Of a stretch of 64,000 nucleotides of DNA, positions 1 through 8,900 are shown piece by piece (positions within the stretch are counted from its first letter, which is position 1; each line of letters starts with the position of its first letter). The DNA comes from Clostridia bacterium. GTDB lineage: Bacteria > Bacillota > Clostridia > Oscillospirales > CAG-272. Location: positions 1 to 64,000 of the forward strand of contig JAFVWS010000042.1 of NCBI GenBank assembly GCA_017501545.1, read 5' to 3'. A program made the translations under genes and the position numbers. A model generated the notes under the pieces. It did not search any database and was not told the origin of the DNA. It was given only the letters and a program-made list of their open reading frames with translations.

Positions 1-176
1 ACTCAATCACGGCAAAGCCGTGTATATCATCAATGCGCAGCATTGTATATCACCAAAACGAAGTTTTGCATATCATCAAGCCGCAGAAATACACGCTAAT
101 GCGTGATGATATACACCTTCGGTGATGATATGCGCCTAACAGCGATGATATACCAAGCCTGCGGCTTGGATAAAAA
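1..176. repeat. Array of mini-palindromes with TATATCATC spacers (array 1)
   Basis: Short perfect or near-perfect hairpins follow one another, for example CACGGCaaaGCCGTG, AATGCgcaGCATT, AAAACgaaGTTTT, CACCttcGGTG and AAGCCtgcGGCTT. They are separated by a constant spacer that reads TATATCATC in the left half and GATGATATA in the right half, so the whole array has dyad symmetry. The array lies beyond the tRNA-fMet 3'-end copy. The same design recurs at 1161-1330. The open frames crossing it look like chance. The function is unknown; it could form a cruciform or a branched RNA. Confidence 0.75.
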
Positions 177-205
177 ACGACAGGTCGAAACCTGTCGTTT
201 TTTGG
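172..205. terminator. Symmetric hairpin with A and T tracts
   Basis: Stem ACGACAGG/CCTGTCGT with a TCGAAA loop, flanked by A6 and T6, so it could terminate in both directions. It sits between array 1 and the tRNA-fMet 3'-end copy. An analogous hairpin with the same TTTCGA-type loop lies at 1127-1157 next to the tRNA-Trp copy. Confidence 0.6.
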
Positions 206-224
206 GTGCGGAGGCGGGATTTGA
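201..224 (-). repeat. Copy of the tRNA-fMet 3' end (att-like)
   Basis: These 24 bases are identical to 524-547, which cover the acceptor and T-arm 3' part of tRNA-fMet plus its immediate downstream bases. Identity stops abruptly at 224. A duplicated tRNA 3' end is the usual mark of an integration site, but the 300-bp segment in between encodes nothing recognisable. Confidence 0.7.
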
Positions 225-529
225 GTTGCCCTCTAAAGTACTGGAAGGAGCGGTGTATAGATTTTCTTTTTTACCTTCGGGTTATCGCTTCGCGCCACTC
301 CTGTCGCATAGTCGATTGACTTCGCCAATTACAAATTGTTTTGTCACTCTCCTTGCTTTAAGGAGAAAGCTTAGGAGAAAACAATACTCAATTGTTTTCT
401 CCGTTGCTTCCCAACGAGCCACGCTCGTCGGTCTATAACTAAAAAGCGCGAGGTTCAAAATCCCGAGCACCCCATACTTGAAATAAAAGAAAAAACGCAC
501 CTCCGATGGGTGCGTTTCTTTTATTTGGG
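225..529. other. Palindrome-rich non-coding segment between tRNA-fMet and its 3'-end copy
   Basis: No supported gene. It holds several hairpins, including GGAGAAAACAAT/ATTGTTTTCTCC around 372-401 and ACGAGccACGCTCGT near 413. Around 446-472 there is a degenerate T-arm-like stretch (GCGAGGTTCAAAATCCCG) in the orientation opposite to tRNA-fMet. Overlapping open frames on both strands have no family resemblance and cross the hairpins, so I do not call them genes. Confidence 0.5.
487..521 (-). terminator. Terminator of the tRNA-Leu/tRNA-fMet unit
   Basis: Stem AACGCACC/GGGTGCGTT, followed on the minus strand by a T-rich tract. It starts about 9 nt after the tRNA-fMet 3' end. Confidence 0.75.
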
Positions 530-603
<74 letters not shown>

Positions 604-611
604 ATATATGG

Positions 612-697
612 TGCCGATGACCGGACTCGAACCGGTACGGGAATTTCTTCCCAACGGATTTTAAGTCCGTGGCGTCTACCTATTCCGCCACATCGGC
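612..697 (-). tRNA. tRNA-Leu(TAA)
   Basis: An 86-nt class II tRNA with a long variable arm. Acceptor stem GCCGATG/CATCGGC; anticodon loop CTTAAAA gives anticodon TAA, reading UUA and UUG. It is the first gene of a two-tRNA minus-strand unit with tRNA-fMet. Confidence 0.95.
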
Positions 698-711
698 TTA
701 TTAGCCTAATA

Positions 712-740
712 AGTATATCACACAAAAAAACGCTTGTCAA
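712..740 (-). promoter_or_regulatory. Promoter of the tRNA-Leu/fMet unit
   Basis: On the minus strand TTGACA (735-740) and TATACT (712-717) are separated by 17 nt, and the tRNA starts 15 nt downstream of the -10 element. Confidence 0.75.
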
Positions 741-848
741 GTGCTTTTTTATAAAAATTTTTATGCTTGCTTTTTTACTACGCATACACACTATATTATA
801 CGCGCAATAGCACAAAATTATTCTAATATAAAAAATTTTAAAAAGGTA

Positions 849-877
849 TTGCATTTTAAAAAAACTTATGGTATACT
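849..877 (+). promoter_or_regulatory. Promoter of tRNA-Trp
   Basis: TTGCAT (849-854), 17-nt spacer, TATACT (872-877); the tRNA begins 13 nt later. Confidence 0.7.
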
Positions 878-889
878 TTTAAAGTCCAT

Positions 890-965
890 AGGGGTGTAGT
901 TCAGTCGGTAGAACACCAGTCTCCAAAACTGGGTGTCCAGGGTTCGAGTCCTTGCGCCCCTGCCA
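890..965 (+). tRNA. tRNA-Trp(CCA)
   Basis: A 76-nt cloverleaf including an encoded CCA. Acceptor AGGGGTG pairs with CGCCCCT; anticodon loop CTCCAAA gives anticodon CCA. It is a single-gene unit with its own promoter and terminator. Confidence 0.95.
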
Positions 966-967
966 AA

Positions 968-1002
968 ACAAAAAGGTCGCCAAACGGCGACTTTTTTGTT
1001 TT
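968..1002 (+). terminator. Terminator of tRNA-Trp
   Basis: GTCGCC-AAAC-GGCGAC followed by TTTTTT, directly after the tRNA. A similar hairpin with a one-base arm change recurs at 1399-1428. Confidence 0.8.
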
Positions 1003-1157
1003 GAAAGTGTATTTCAGCGCAAGGCTCGAAGGGGAAGCGGTGTTGAATGACAGCCCAGTGGGCTGTCAGATCCGCGGAAAGGCTTTGCCCGCAGGCAAAG
1101 GAGTCCTTGCGCCCCTGCCAAAAAATTCGACAAGTTTCGACTTGTCGATTTTTTTTA
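1003..1157. repeat. Copy of the tRNA-Trp 3' end with hairpins
   Basis: Bases 1101-1123 are identical to 946-968 (T-arm 3' half, acceptor 3' strand, CCA and following A residues). Between the two copies lie hairpins such as GACAGCCCagtGGGCTGTC and CTTTGCCcgcaGGCAAAG. The copy is followed by a terminator-like hairpin TCGACAAG/CTTGTCGA with eight T residues (1127-1157). The order of parts mirrors the tRNA-fMet locus. No coding potential is evident. Confidence 0.65.
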
Positions 1158-1160
1158 TCC

Positions 1161-1330
1161 ATTGCGAAAGCAATGGTATATCATCACGCTTTAGCGTGTA
1201 TCTCATCACCGAAGGTGTATATCATCAGCCATAGGCTGTATCCTCTTTCGCAATGATGATATACAAGGCTTTCACCTTGGTGATATACAAAACTTCGTTT
1301 TGATGATATGCACGCCTGCGGCGTGATTTG
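1161..1330. repeat. Array of mini-palindromes with TATATCATC spacers (array 2)
   Basis: Same design as array 1. Hairpins ATTGCgaaaGCAAT, ACGCtttaGCGT, ACCgaaGGT, AGCCataGGCT, AAAACttcGTTTT and ACGCctgcgGCGT are separated by TATATCATC-type spacers that change to GATGATATA in the right half. The hairpin sequences differ from one another, but stem length and spacing stay nearly constant. Confidence 0.75.
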
Positions 1331-1490
1331 GTACGTGAGTTCAAGTCCATACAAAAACTCCCCAAAATATCTTTTTTGTCTGCCCTTCACAAAACATAAA
1401 GGTCGCCAATTCGGTGGCCTTTTTGTTTTTCTTTTGCGTGGTGGGATTTGAGCTCTTTGTAGCTATACGAGTAGCATTTATTGATTTAAG
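1331..1490. other. Non-coding segment with tRNA-like remnants and a hairpin
   Basis: GAGTTCAAGTCC at 1337-1348 resembles a T-arm. A terminator-like hairpin GGTCGCC-aattc-GGTGGCC with a T tract (1399-1428) resembles that of tRNA-Trp. GTGGGATTTGAGC around 1440 resembles the 3' end of tRNA-fMet read backwards. I see no gene. Confidence 0.4.
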
Positions 1491-1491
1491 G

Positions 1492-1520
1492 TTGAAAAAG
1501 AACAGGCTTTGTGGTACAAT
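1492..1520 (+). promoter_or_regulatory. Promoter of the esterase gene
   Basis: TTGAAA (1492-1497), 17-nt spacer, TACAAT (1515-1520), about 50 nt before the preferred start at 1571. Confidence 0.55.
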
Positions 1521-1570
1521 TGACATATCAAGGCAACTTTAGTAAATTTACCAAAAAAGGATTATTAAAA

Positions 1571-2572
1571 ATGAAATCTCCTTATGAACACAACAAAGAA
1601 TTGATAAAGAGACTTACCCCGTCGATGTCCTATGACGGCGGTGACTTTCAAGAGTGGAAAGCCACTGCCAGAAATAAGCTTTCACAGCTTTTGGGCATGG
1701 ATAAATTTGAAAGGGTAAACCCCGAATTTCATGTGGAATATCAAAAGAAAATAGATGGTGCGACTGAAATTAGATTTACCTTTCAAAGTGAAGTGGGTTA
1801 CCGTGTTCCCTGTCACCTCTTACTTCCCGATGGGGTTAAAAAGCCACCGCTTATGATATGCCTTCAAGGGCACTCTAAAGGAATGCATATTTCCTTGGGT
1901 AGGCCTAAGTTCTCGGGAGACGAAAGCTCCATAAGCGAGGGTGACCGAGATTTTTGCGTAAGAGCCATCAAGGAGGGCTTTGCGACAATTTCATTAGAGC
2001 AACGAAACTTTGGTGAATGCGGTGGAGATGAAAATGGACCGAGGTGCTATGAATCGACTATGACAGCTCTTCTTATGGGAAGAACTACTGTGGGCGAACG
2101 TGTGTGGGATGTATCAAGACTTATTGATGTAATCGAGAACGAGTTTAATGATAAAATCGACACAAGGAATATTTGTTGCATGGGAAACTCAGGTGGGGGT
2201 ACTGCCACGGTGTACGTTGCAGCCTTGGAGGACAGAATCGTCTTGGCGATGCCATCCTGTGCAATGTGCACATTTAAGGATTCTATCGGTGCAATGACCC
2301 ATTGCTCCTGCAATTATATACCGAAAATATCGGAATATTTTGATATGAATGATCTTATGGCGATGGCATATCCGAAATATTTTATTCAAGTGTCAGGAAT
2401 TAAAGATCCAATCTTCCCATTGTTTGGTGCTGAGCAGGTTTACGAAAAAGGAAAGCAAGCTTACGAATCACTTGGCAACGGTCATCGTTGTACGCTTGTT
2501 AAAGGAAACGGTGGACATAGGTTTTATGCAGATGACGCGTGGCCTATTGTGCACAAATATATTTTTAATTAG
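1571..2572 (+). CDS. Alpha/beta-hydrolase, acetyl xylan esterase-like
   Basis: 333 residues, no signal peptide, so probably cytoplasmic. The alpha/beta-hydrolase layout is clear: the strand PPLMICLQGH (92-101) before the oxyanion region, a nucleophile elbow GNSGGG with Ser207, a likely acid in GIKDP (Asp279) and a late His316 in GNGGHRF. The family resemblance is to Abhydrolase_7/acetyl xylan esterase enzymes, which remove acyl groups from carbohydrates. An in-frame ATG exists 60 nt upstream, but it overlaps the promoter; the ATG at 1571 follows AAAGGA at suitable distance. A terminator follows, so it is monocistronic. The next gene is a glycoside hydrolase, so a role in plant or mucosal glycan breakdown is inferred. 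The substrate cannot be told from sequence. Confidence 0.8.
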   Translation: MKSPYEHNKELIKRLTPSMSYDGGDFQEWKATARNKLSQLLGMDKFERVNPEFHVEYQKKIDGATEIRFTFQSEVGYRVPCHLLLPDGVKKPPLMICLQGHSKGMHISLGRPKFSGDESSISEGDRDFCVRAIKEGFATISLEQRNFGECGGDENGPRCYESTMTALLMGRTTVGERVWDVSRLIDVIENEFNDKIDTRNICCMGNSGGGTATVYVAALEDRIVLAMPSCAMCTFKDSIGAMTHCSCNYIPKISEYFDMNDLMAMAYPKYFIQVSGIKDPIFPLFGAEQVYEKGKQAYESLGNGHRCTLVKGNGGHRFYADDAWPIVHKYIFN

Positions 2573-2589
2573 CAAAACATATTAAAGAA

Positions 2590-2618
2590 AGCACACCCAT
2601 ATAAGGTGTGTTTTTTCC
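2590..2618 (+). terminator. Terminator of the esterase gene
   Basis: CACACC-catata-GGTGTG followed by TTTTTT. Confidence 0.8.
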
Positions 2619-2626
2619 TTTTCTAC

Positions 2627-2655
2627 TTGCGCTTGGGGATGAAGTATGATACAAT
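2627..2655 (+). promoter_or_regulatory. Promoter of the GH106-like gene
   Basis: TTGCGC (2627-2632), 17-nt spacer, TACAAT (2650-2655), followed by the AAGGAG site at 2675. Confidence 0.5.
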
Positions 2656-2686
2656 AGTATCATAAAGTTACTTTAAGGAGTTTTTC

Positions 2687-5281
2687 GTGGAAGAAAGAAT
2701 TAATGATTGTCTTAAGGGCAAGTGGGGAAATTATGTTTTGCCGTTTTTATGGCTTCACGGTGAGCCTAAGGAGCGCGTGCGCGAGGAAATTTTGGCTATT
2801 AAAAATAGTGGGATAAGTGAGTTTTGCGCAGAAAGCCGTCCTTATGAAAAATTCTGTCAGGACGAGTGGTGGGACGATTTTGGCTTCATTTTGAAAACAG
2901 CCAAGGAGCTTGGTATGCGTGTGTGGCTTCTTGACGACAAGAAGTTCCCAAGTGGCTATGCAAATGGCTATCTTGAAGCACCAGAGCGCGCACACCTACG
3001 CAAGAAGCTTGTGCGTGAGTACCAAATAGAGGCGCTTGGCCCTATGAAGGGGGCAAAGCTTTTTGTCGGTGGCAGAATGAATGAGGATGAAAAAATCATT
3101 AGCGCCATTGCATATCGCTACGTTGGCAGTGGCGAGACGCTTGACTACAAAAGCGCGAAGGACCTAACAAGCACCATAAAAAATGGCATGGCTTACTGGG
3201 ATATACCAGCGGGCAATTGGCGCGTTTGTGTAACTATCGAAACTGCGCCATATGAATTTCAAAACGACCGTCTTTTCTACTATATAGATATGCTAAATCC
3301 CGACTCCACCCAAGCGATGATAGATGCAATTTATCAACCTCACTATGAGCGCTTTAAGGAGTATTTTGGCAACACCTTTGCAGGCTTTTTCTCTGATGAG
3401 CCAGCGTTTTTAAACGTCTGTGGCACGTACTATAACACCCTTGGCAAAATGTATTCTCCATACCCTTGGAGGGCAGATTTATGCGAGCTAATTGCAAAAA
3501 GCGCAGGGGTGAAAAAAGAGGAAATAGAGCTATATTTGCCTGCCCTTTGGGAGGATTTAGGTGAAATTACCTCGCTTGTGCGTATGCACTATATGGAGGT
3601 AATTACTAAGCTATACCGTGAAAGCTTCTCGTATAAGCTTGGCAACTGGTGCCGTGAGCATGGGGTAATGTACATTGGCCACGTTATCGAGGATATGAAC
3701 GCGCATATGCGTATGGGCTATGGTGCAGGTCACTTTTTCCGTGCGCTTGACGGACAGGACATGGCAGGAATTGACATTGTACTTATGCAAAACGTCCCTG
3801 GCGTATTAAATAATATACATCGCGCACCACTTGCAGATGGTGGCAAGGCAGACCCTGCTTTCTTTAGCTACACCTTACCAAAGCTTGGCGCATCACACGC
3901 ACATATTCAGCCACTTAAGGCAGGCAGGGCAATGTGTGAAATATTTGGTGCGTTTGGCTGGGCAGAGGGGCTACCATTTATGAAGGGGCTTGCTGACACT
4001 ATGCTATCATCGGGTATTAATTACTATGTGCCACACGCATTTTCGCCAACCAGTGAGGATAAGGACTGCCCACCACACTTTTATAACGGTGGAAAAAATA
4101 TTCAGTACCCACTTTTTAAGGATTTAATTTCATATATGAAGCGCGTTGCACACGTAATTAGTGGTGGAACGCATAAAGCAGACGTTGCCGTGTTTTATAA
4201 CGCCGAGGGCGAGTGGACGGGTGGCAAGGTACAGCAGTTTTCCGAAATTTGTCGCACGCTTACCCGTGGGCTAATTGACTTTGACATTGTGCCTTATGAT
4301 GCACTTTGCGATGCCGAAGTCAAAAACGGTAAGCTATATATTAATGGTGAAAGCTACGGTGCACTTATCGTTTCCGAGGGTGAGATTATGCCACTTAGCC
4401 GTCTTGAGTGCTTTGCAAATCTTGCTAAGGTTTCTTTGCCAGTTATATTTACAGATGCACTGCCTAAAAAATCAGCCGAGGGCGAGGATATTTCAAAAAT
4501 AAACACCCTGTTTACGGTAATCGGCACCGATAGCTTAGTTAGCCATTTGCGTCAGCTTGGCGTGCCTCACCTAAATGGAGAGGGCACAGGAATTGAAGGC
4601 GTGCGCTTTTACCACGTGGCACAAAACGGAAAGGATGCGTATTTGTTCCTGAACGAGGACATAAATGGCACAGTCAACGCAAAAATCACCCTGCCAAATG
4701 AGGGTGAATGCTTGGTTTATGAGCCTTGGGATAATAAGGTGTATAAGGCTGAGGCGCCAAACGGCACGCTAACTCTAAAGCTTGAGGGTGGCAATATGCT
4801 AATTTACGTCTTTGGCGAAAAAATCCCTAAGGACGTGTCTGATTTTACATACGAAAAAGAAAGAGAGGCGCTTCCTTTACGCTTTGACATTTACACGCGC
4901 AAAGAGGGCGAGACGGAATTTAAGCTTCTTGCAAAAAATTCTGAGCCTTTTGATATCTCAGCCCCTGATAAAATCCCTGATTTTTCAGGTGAGGTACGCT
5001 ATGTTAGCGCGTTTTACGCAAGGGACGGCTTTGACGTAATTGACCTTGGGCAGGTCGGCGAGGTGGCAGAGGTATGGCTAAACGGCAAATATCTTGGCGC
5101 GCGCATTAATGCCCCATATAAATTTAATATGAAGGGCGCTATTAAAGAGGGCGAAAACACTATTGAAATTTTGGTAAAAAGCAACCTTGCGCACCGTCGC
5201 CCAGATGAGCTTTCAAGCTTTATTCAAATTCCACCAACTGGAATTATGGGAGAAATTTGTCTTTGCAGGTATCAAAAATAA
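2687..5281 (+). CDS. Glycoside hydrolase, GH106-like
   Basis: 864 residues starting with GTG, chosen because AAGGAG lies 6 nt upstream. There is no signal peptide, so it probably acts on imported oligosaccharides. The N-terminal segment with WWDDFGFILKTAKELGMRVW, LLDDKKFPSGYANG (about residues 65-95) is typical of the (beta/alpha)8 enzymes annotated as GH106 or alpha-L-rhamnosidase-like. A GHVIEDMN segment near residue 330 may carry a catalytic carboxylate. The C-terminus (about 780-860: VAEVWLNGKYLGARINAPYK and a following GENTIEI) looks like a galactose-binding beta-sandwich. Rhamnosidase activity is known for some family members but is not established here. Single-gene unit, convergent with the DUF308 gene. 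Confidence 0.75.
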   Translation: MEERINDCLKGKWGNYVLPFLWLHGEPKERVREEILAIKNSGISEFCAESRPYEKFCQDEWWDDFGFILKTAKELGMRVWLLDDKKFPSGYANGYLEAPERAHLRKKLVREYQIEALGPMKGAKLFVGGRMNEDEKIISAIAYRYVGSGETLDYKSAKDLTSTIKNGMAYWDIPAGNWRVCVTIETAPYEFQNDRLFYYIDMLNPDSTQAMIDAIYQPHYERFKEYFGNTFAGFFSDEPAFLNVCGTYYNTLGKMYSPYPWRADLCELIAKSAGVKKEEIELYLPALWEDLGEITSLVRMHYMEVITKLYRESFSYKLGNWCREHGVMYIGHVIEDMNAHMRMGYGAGHFFRALDGQDMAGIDIVLMQNVPGVLNNIHRAPLADGGKADPAFFSYTLPKLGASHAHIQPLKAGRAMCEIFGAFGWAEGLPFMKGLADTMLSSGINYYVPHAFSPTSEDKDCPPHFYNGGKNIQYPLFKDLISYMKRVAHVISGGTHKADVAVFYNAEGEWTGGKVQQFSEICRTLTRGLIDFDIVPYDALCDAEVKNGKLYINGESYGALIVSEGEIMPLSRLECFANLAKVSLPVIFTDALPKKSAEGEDISKINTLFTVIGTDSLVSHLRQLGVPHLNGEGTGIEGVRFYHVAQNGKDAYLFLNEDINGTVNAKITLPNEGECLVYEPWDNKVYKAEAPNGTLTLKLEGGNMLIYVFGEKIPKDVSDFTYEKEREALPLRFDIYTRKEGETEFKLLAKNSEPFDISAPDKIPDFSGEVRYVSAFYARDGFDVIDLGQVGEVAEVWLNGKYLGARINAPYKFNMKGAIKEGENTIEILVKSNLAHRRPDELSSFIQIPPTGIMGEICLCRYQK

Positions 5282-5282
5282 G

Positions 5283-5311
5283 AAAAAGCCACCGCTTGGG
5301 TGGCTTTTTTT
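5283..5311. terminator. Bidirectional terminator between convergent genes
   Basis: AAAGCCACC-gcttg-GGTGGCTTT flanked by A and T tracts, serving the glycoside hydrolase (+) and the DUF308 gene (-). Confidence 0.8.
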
Positions 5312-5849
5312 AGTCGTTGTTTCGTTTTATAAAAAGTGAAATTAACGTGTAAAGTGAGAACACAATTAAAATTCCACCAAACACAATAGGAGATGCCCCT
5401 TGCCAGCTTTTAATGCAAGCAAGACAAATGCCAAGTGCAATAAATACAATGCCGGCTACAAGTAAAATGGCAAACAAAATAGCTCCCGAGTACCTTGAAA
5501 ACTTAGCTAAAAATGATTCAGCAAAAACGGCAACGCCAATTGCAATCATAAGCCAAGGCACAACCTGTGAAAGCAAGCTTACAAGTGAAATTTTAATAAC
5601 AAACATAATAATAATTCCAAAAGCAATTCCGAAAACGCCAACAATTCCGTCCATTGTGAAAAGTGAGCGCTTAGAAACGATAGAATTAATTATATAAAGA
5701 ATTCCCGCAAAGCAAAGTGAGCCACCGATTAGCCATTTAAGTCCATCGCCAAAGGCAGGTGAGCAACAAAATAAAACACCGATAACAAGAGTGATAAGTG
5801 ACACAACAATAGTGCGTGGCTTGTTAGATGTAAAGTTTTTTGGTAACAT
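5310..5849 (-). CDS. DUF308/HdeD-like membrane protein
   Basis: 179 residues with six predicted hydrophobic segments arranged as hairpins: VVSLITLVIGVLFCCSPAFG, WLIGGSLCFAGILYII, GIVGVFGIAFGIIIMFVI, VVPWLMIAIGVAVFAESFLA, AILFAILLVAGIVFIALGI and IVFGGILIVFSLYTLISLFI. The repeated GIxxxxxGI pattern and the length fit the DUF308 (HdeD-like) family. HdeD in enterobacteria is linked to acid resistance; the role in Clostridia is unknown. It has its own promoter, is convergent with the glycoside hydrolase and divergent from the collagen-like gene. Confidence 0.75.
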   Translation of the reverse strand: MLPKNFTSNKPRTIVVSLITLVIGVLFCCSPAFGDGLKWLIGGSLCFAGILYIINSIVSKRSLFTMDGIVGVFGIAFGIIIMFVIKISLVSLLSQVVPWLMIAIGVAVFAESFLAKFSRYSGAILFAILLVAGIVFIALGICLACIKSWQGASPIVFGGILIVFSLYTLISLFIKRNND

Positions 5850-5880
5850 AAAATACCTTCTTTCTTTCTATTTCGCTAAA

Positions 5881-5909
5881 ATTATACCACATAGTAATTA
5901 ATTTTGCAA
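5881..5909 (-). promoter_or_regulatory. Promoter of the DUF308 gene
   Basis: Minus strand TTGCAA (5904-5909), 17-nt spacer, TATAAT (5881-5886), about 32 nt before the start codon. Confidence 0.65.
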
Positions 5910-5924
5910 GTGTAAATATACATA

Positions 5925-5953
5925 TTGACTCAGGAGTTAAAATATGATAAAAT
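5925..5953 (+). promoter_or_regulatory. Promoter of the collagen-like lipoprotein gene
   Basis: TTGACT (5925-5930), 17-nt spacer, TAAAAT (5948-5953); the start codon follows 38 nt later after AGGAGAG. Confidence 0.7.
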
Positions 5954-5990
5954 AAGCGTATATTTTATTATATAAAATAGGAGAGAAAAA

Positions 5991-8900
5991 ATGAAGACAA
6001 AAAGACTACTAATTGTCCTTCTTGCAATTTTGGCGTTGGTTTCAATTTTGGCACTAACCGCGTGTGAAACAGAGATGCCAACAAACGGCATAGACGGCAA
6101 GGACGGACAAGATGGCAAGGACGGCGTAGGAATTGTTTCAATTGAAAAGACCTCAACCGAGGGCTTGGTTGATACCTACACAATTACCTTGACTGACGGC
6201 ACTACATCTACCTTTACTGTAAATAATGGTGCAAATGGTCAAGACGGCGCACAGGGTGAGCAAGGTGTTCAAGGTGAGCAGGGTGTTCAAGGTGAGCAGG
6301 GTATCCCGGGCGAGGCTGGCAAAAACGGAATTAGCATTACTAATGCCAAGGTAAACGAAAATGGTGAGCTTGTGCTTGAGTTCTCCGAGGGTGAGCCTAT
6401 TAACCTTGGTAAGGTTGTTGGCGCTAAAGGCGAAAAGGGCGATACCGGTGCAGACGGTAAGGACGGCACTGATGGCGCCGACGGAAAAGACGGACAAAAC
6501 GGCACAAATGGTGTTGACGGCAAGGACGGCGTAAGCATTACAGGCGCTACCATAAACGCACAAAATGAGCTTGTGCTTGAATTTTCAAACAGCAAAAGCG
6601 TAAACCTTGGTAATATCAAGGGCGAAAAGGGAGATACCGGCGCTACTGGTGAGGCTGGTAAGGACGGTATAGATGGCGAGGACGGTAAGGATGGCGTTAG
6701 CATTACTGGTGCGTCAATTAACGATAAGGGTGAGCTTGTAATTACCTTCTCCGAGGGTAACCCAGTTAACCTTGGCACAGTAGTTGGTGCAAAGGGCGAC
6801 AAGGGTGATACTGGCGAGGCTGGTAAAGACGGCGAGGACGGCGCTGACGGAAAAGATGGCGTTGGCATTGAGGGCATTACCCTTTCAAGTGAGGGTAACC
6901 TTTCAATTAAATTAACAAACGGACAAACGATAGACCTTGGCAACGTCAAGGGACCAAAGGGCGACAAGGGAGATACTGGTGCAACTGGTGAAGCGGGTGC
7001 GCAAGGCCCACAAGGTGAACAAGGCGTTCAAGGTCCACAAGGTGAGGCTGGCGCTGACGGCGTTAGCGTAACTGGCGCAAAGATAGAAAACAATGAGCTT
7101 ATTTTATCATTCTCTAATGGTAATAAAGTCAACCTTGGAAACGTAAAGGGTGACAAGGGCGATAAGGGCGAGGCTGGTGAGGCTGGCAAGGACGGCATTG
7201 ATGGCGTTGACGGTAAGGACGGCATTAGCATTACTGGTGCATCAATTAACGCTGAGGGCAAGCTTGTAATTACCTTCTCCGAGGGTGAGCCACTAACACT
7301 CGGCACAGTAGTTGGCGCAAAGGGCGACAAGGGTGACACTGGTGCAACTGGTGTGCAAGGTCCACAGGGTGAGCAAGGTGACAAGGGTGATACCGGTGCG
7401 CAAGGCCCTCAAGGTGAACAAGGTATTCAAGGTGAGGCTGGCGTTGGCATTGAAAAGGTAGAGCTTTCAGACGCAGGCGAGCTTTCAATAACTCTTACAA
7501 GCGGACAAAAAATTGACCTTGGTAACGTAAAGGGTCAAAAGGGCGACAAGGGTGATACTGGTGCAACTGGTGAAACTGGTGCACAAGGCCCACAAGGTGA
7601 GGCAGGCGCTGACGGTGTTAGCGTAACTGGCGCTGAAATAGACGAAAATGGCAAGCTTGTGCTTACCTTCTCAAACGGAGCAAGCGTAAATCTTGGCACA
7701 GTTGTTGGTGCTAATGGCGACAAGGGTGACACTGGTGCGCAAGGACCTCAAGGTGAGGCAGGTAAGGACGGTGTTAGCGTAACTGGCGCTGAAATTGACG
7801 AAAACGGCAAGCTTGTAATTACCTTCTCAAACGGAAACGAAATTAACCTTGGCACAGTAGTTGGCGCAAAGGGCGACAAGGGTGACCAAGGTGATAAGGG
7901 TGAAACCGGTGCGACAGGTGCAGACGGTGTTGGCATTGACGGCATTGAGCTTGATGCAAGTGGAAACCTTTCAGTGACCTTAACAAATGGTCAAACAATA
8001 GACCTTGGAAATATCAAGGGACAAAAGGGCGACACTGGCGAGGCTGGTGAGGCTGGCAAAAACGGCGTTAGCATCACAGGCGCACAAATTAACTTAGACG
8101 GTGAGCTTGTGCTTTCATTCTCCGAGGGTGCAGACGTAAACGTTGGTAAGGTTGTCGGCGCTAAGGGTGACCAAGGCGACAAGGGTGAAACCGGTGAGGC
8201 TGGTAAAGACGGCGTAAGCGTAACTGGCGCACAAATTAACGCAAGCGGTGAGCTTGTACTTTCATTCTCAAACGATACAACAGTAAACGTTGGTAAGGTT
8301 GTTGGCGCTAAGGGCGACAAGGGCGACACTGGCGATAAGGGTGAGCAAGGCGACAAGGGCGAAACTGGTGCAACTGGTGCGACAGGTAAGAGCGCATACG
8401 AGCTATATAAGGAAAACTTTGGCTACTCTGGCACAGAGGAAGAATGGCTTTACGACCTTGTAAACGGCAAGCTTGCTGACAAGAAACAATTTACAGTAAC
8501 CTTTAATCCAAACAATGGCGACGCTACATTTACCCAAACAGTGGTAGAGGGTGGCAAGGCAACAAGACCATCTGCACCAACAAAAGAGGGCTATACCTTT
8601 GCTGGCTGGGCAGTTGAGGGCTACCCAGAGGAGGTTTGGGTATTTAACGGTCATACCGTTACAGAAAGCCTTACCCTCGTTGCAAACTGGGAGGCTGATG
8701 AGTATAAGATAATATACCGCCTAAATGGTGCAGAAAATAGTATTGACAACCCTCTTACATTTACAATTGGAGATTTGCCAATCACATTACATGACGTGAC
8801 TAAGGAAAACGCTAAATTCTTAGGATGGTATACTGATCCAGCGTTTGAAAATCAAATAACAGAAATTAACGAGCTTGAAGATATCGTAGTTTACGCAGGT

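Noticed and set aside
1..176. The palindrome arrays as CRISPR arrays
   Set aside because: The constant part is only about 9 bp, the intervening parts are themselves palindromes, the orientation flips midway and no cas gene is near.
201..224. A second tRNA-fMet gene at the 3'-end copy
   Set aside because: Only the last third of the tRNA is present; no anticodon or D arm.
103..438. Open frame of 111 codons over array 1 and the tRNA-fMet 3'-end copy
   Set aside because: No ribosome binding site, overlaps hairpins and an inverted frame, and has no protein-like domain pattern.
6287..8356. Several minus-strand frames rich in Ser and Pro opposite the collagen-like gene
   Set aside because: They mirror the Gly-X-Y codons of the plus strand and have no start signals.
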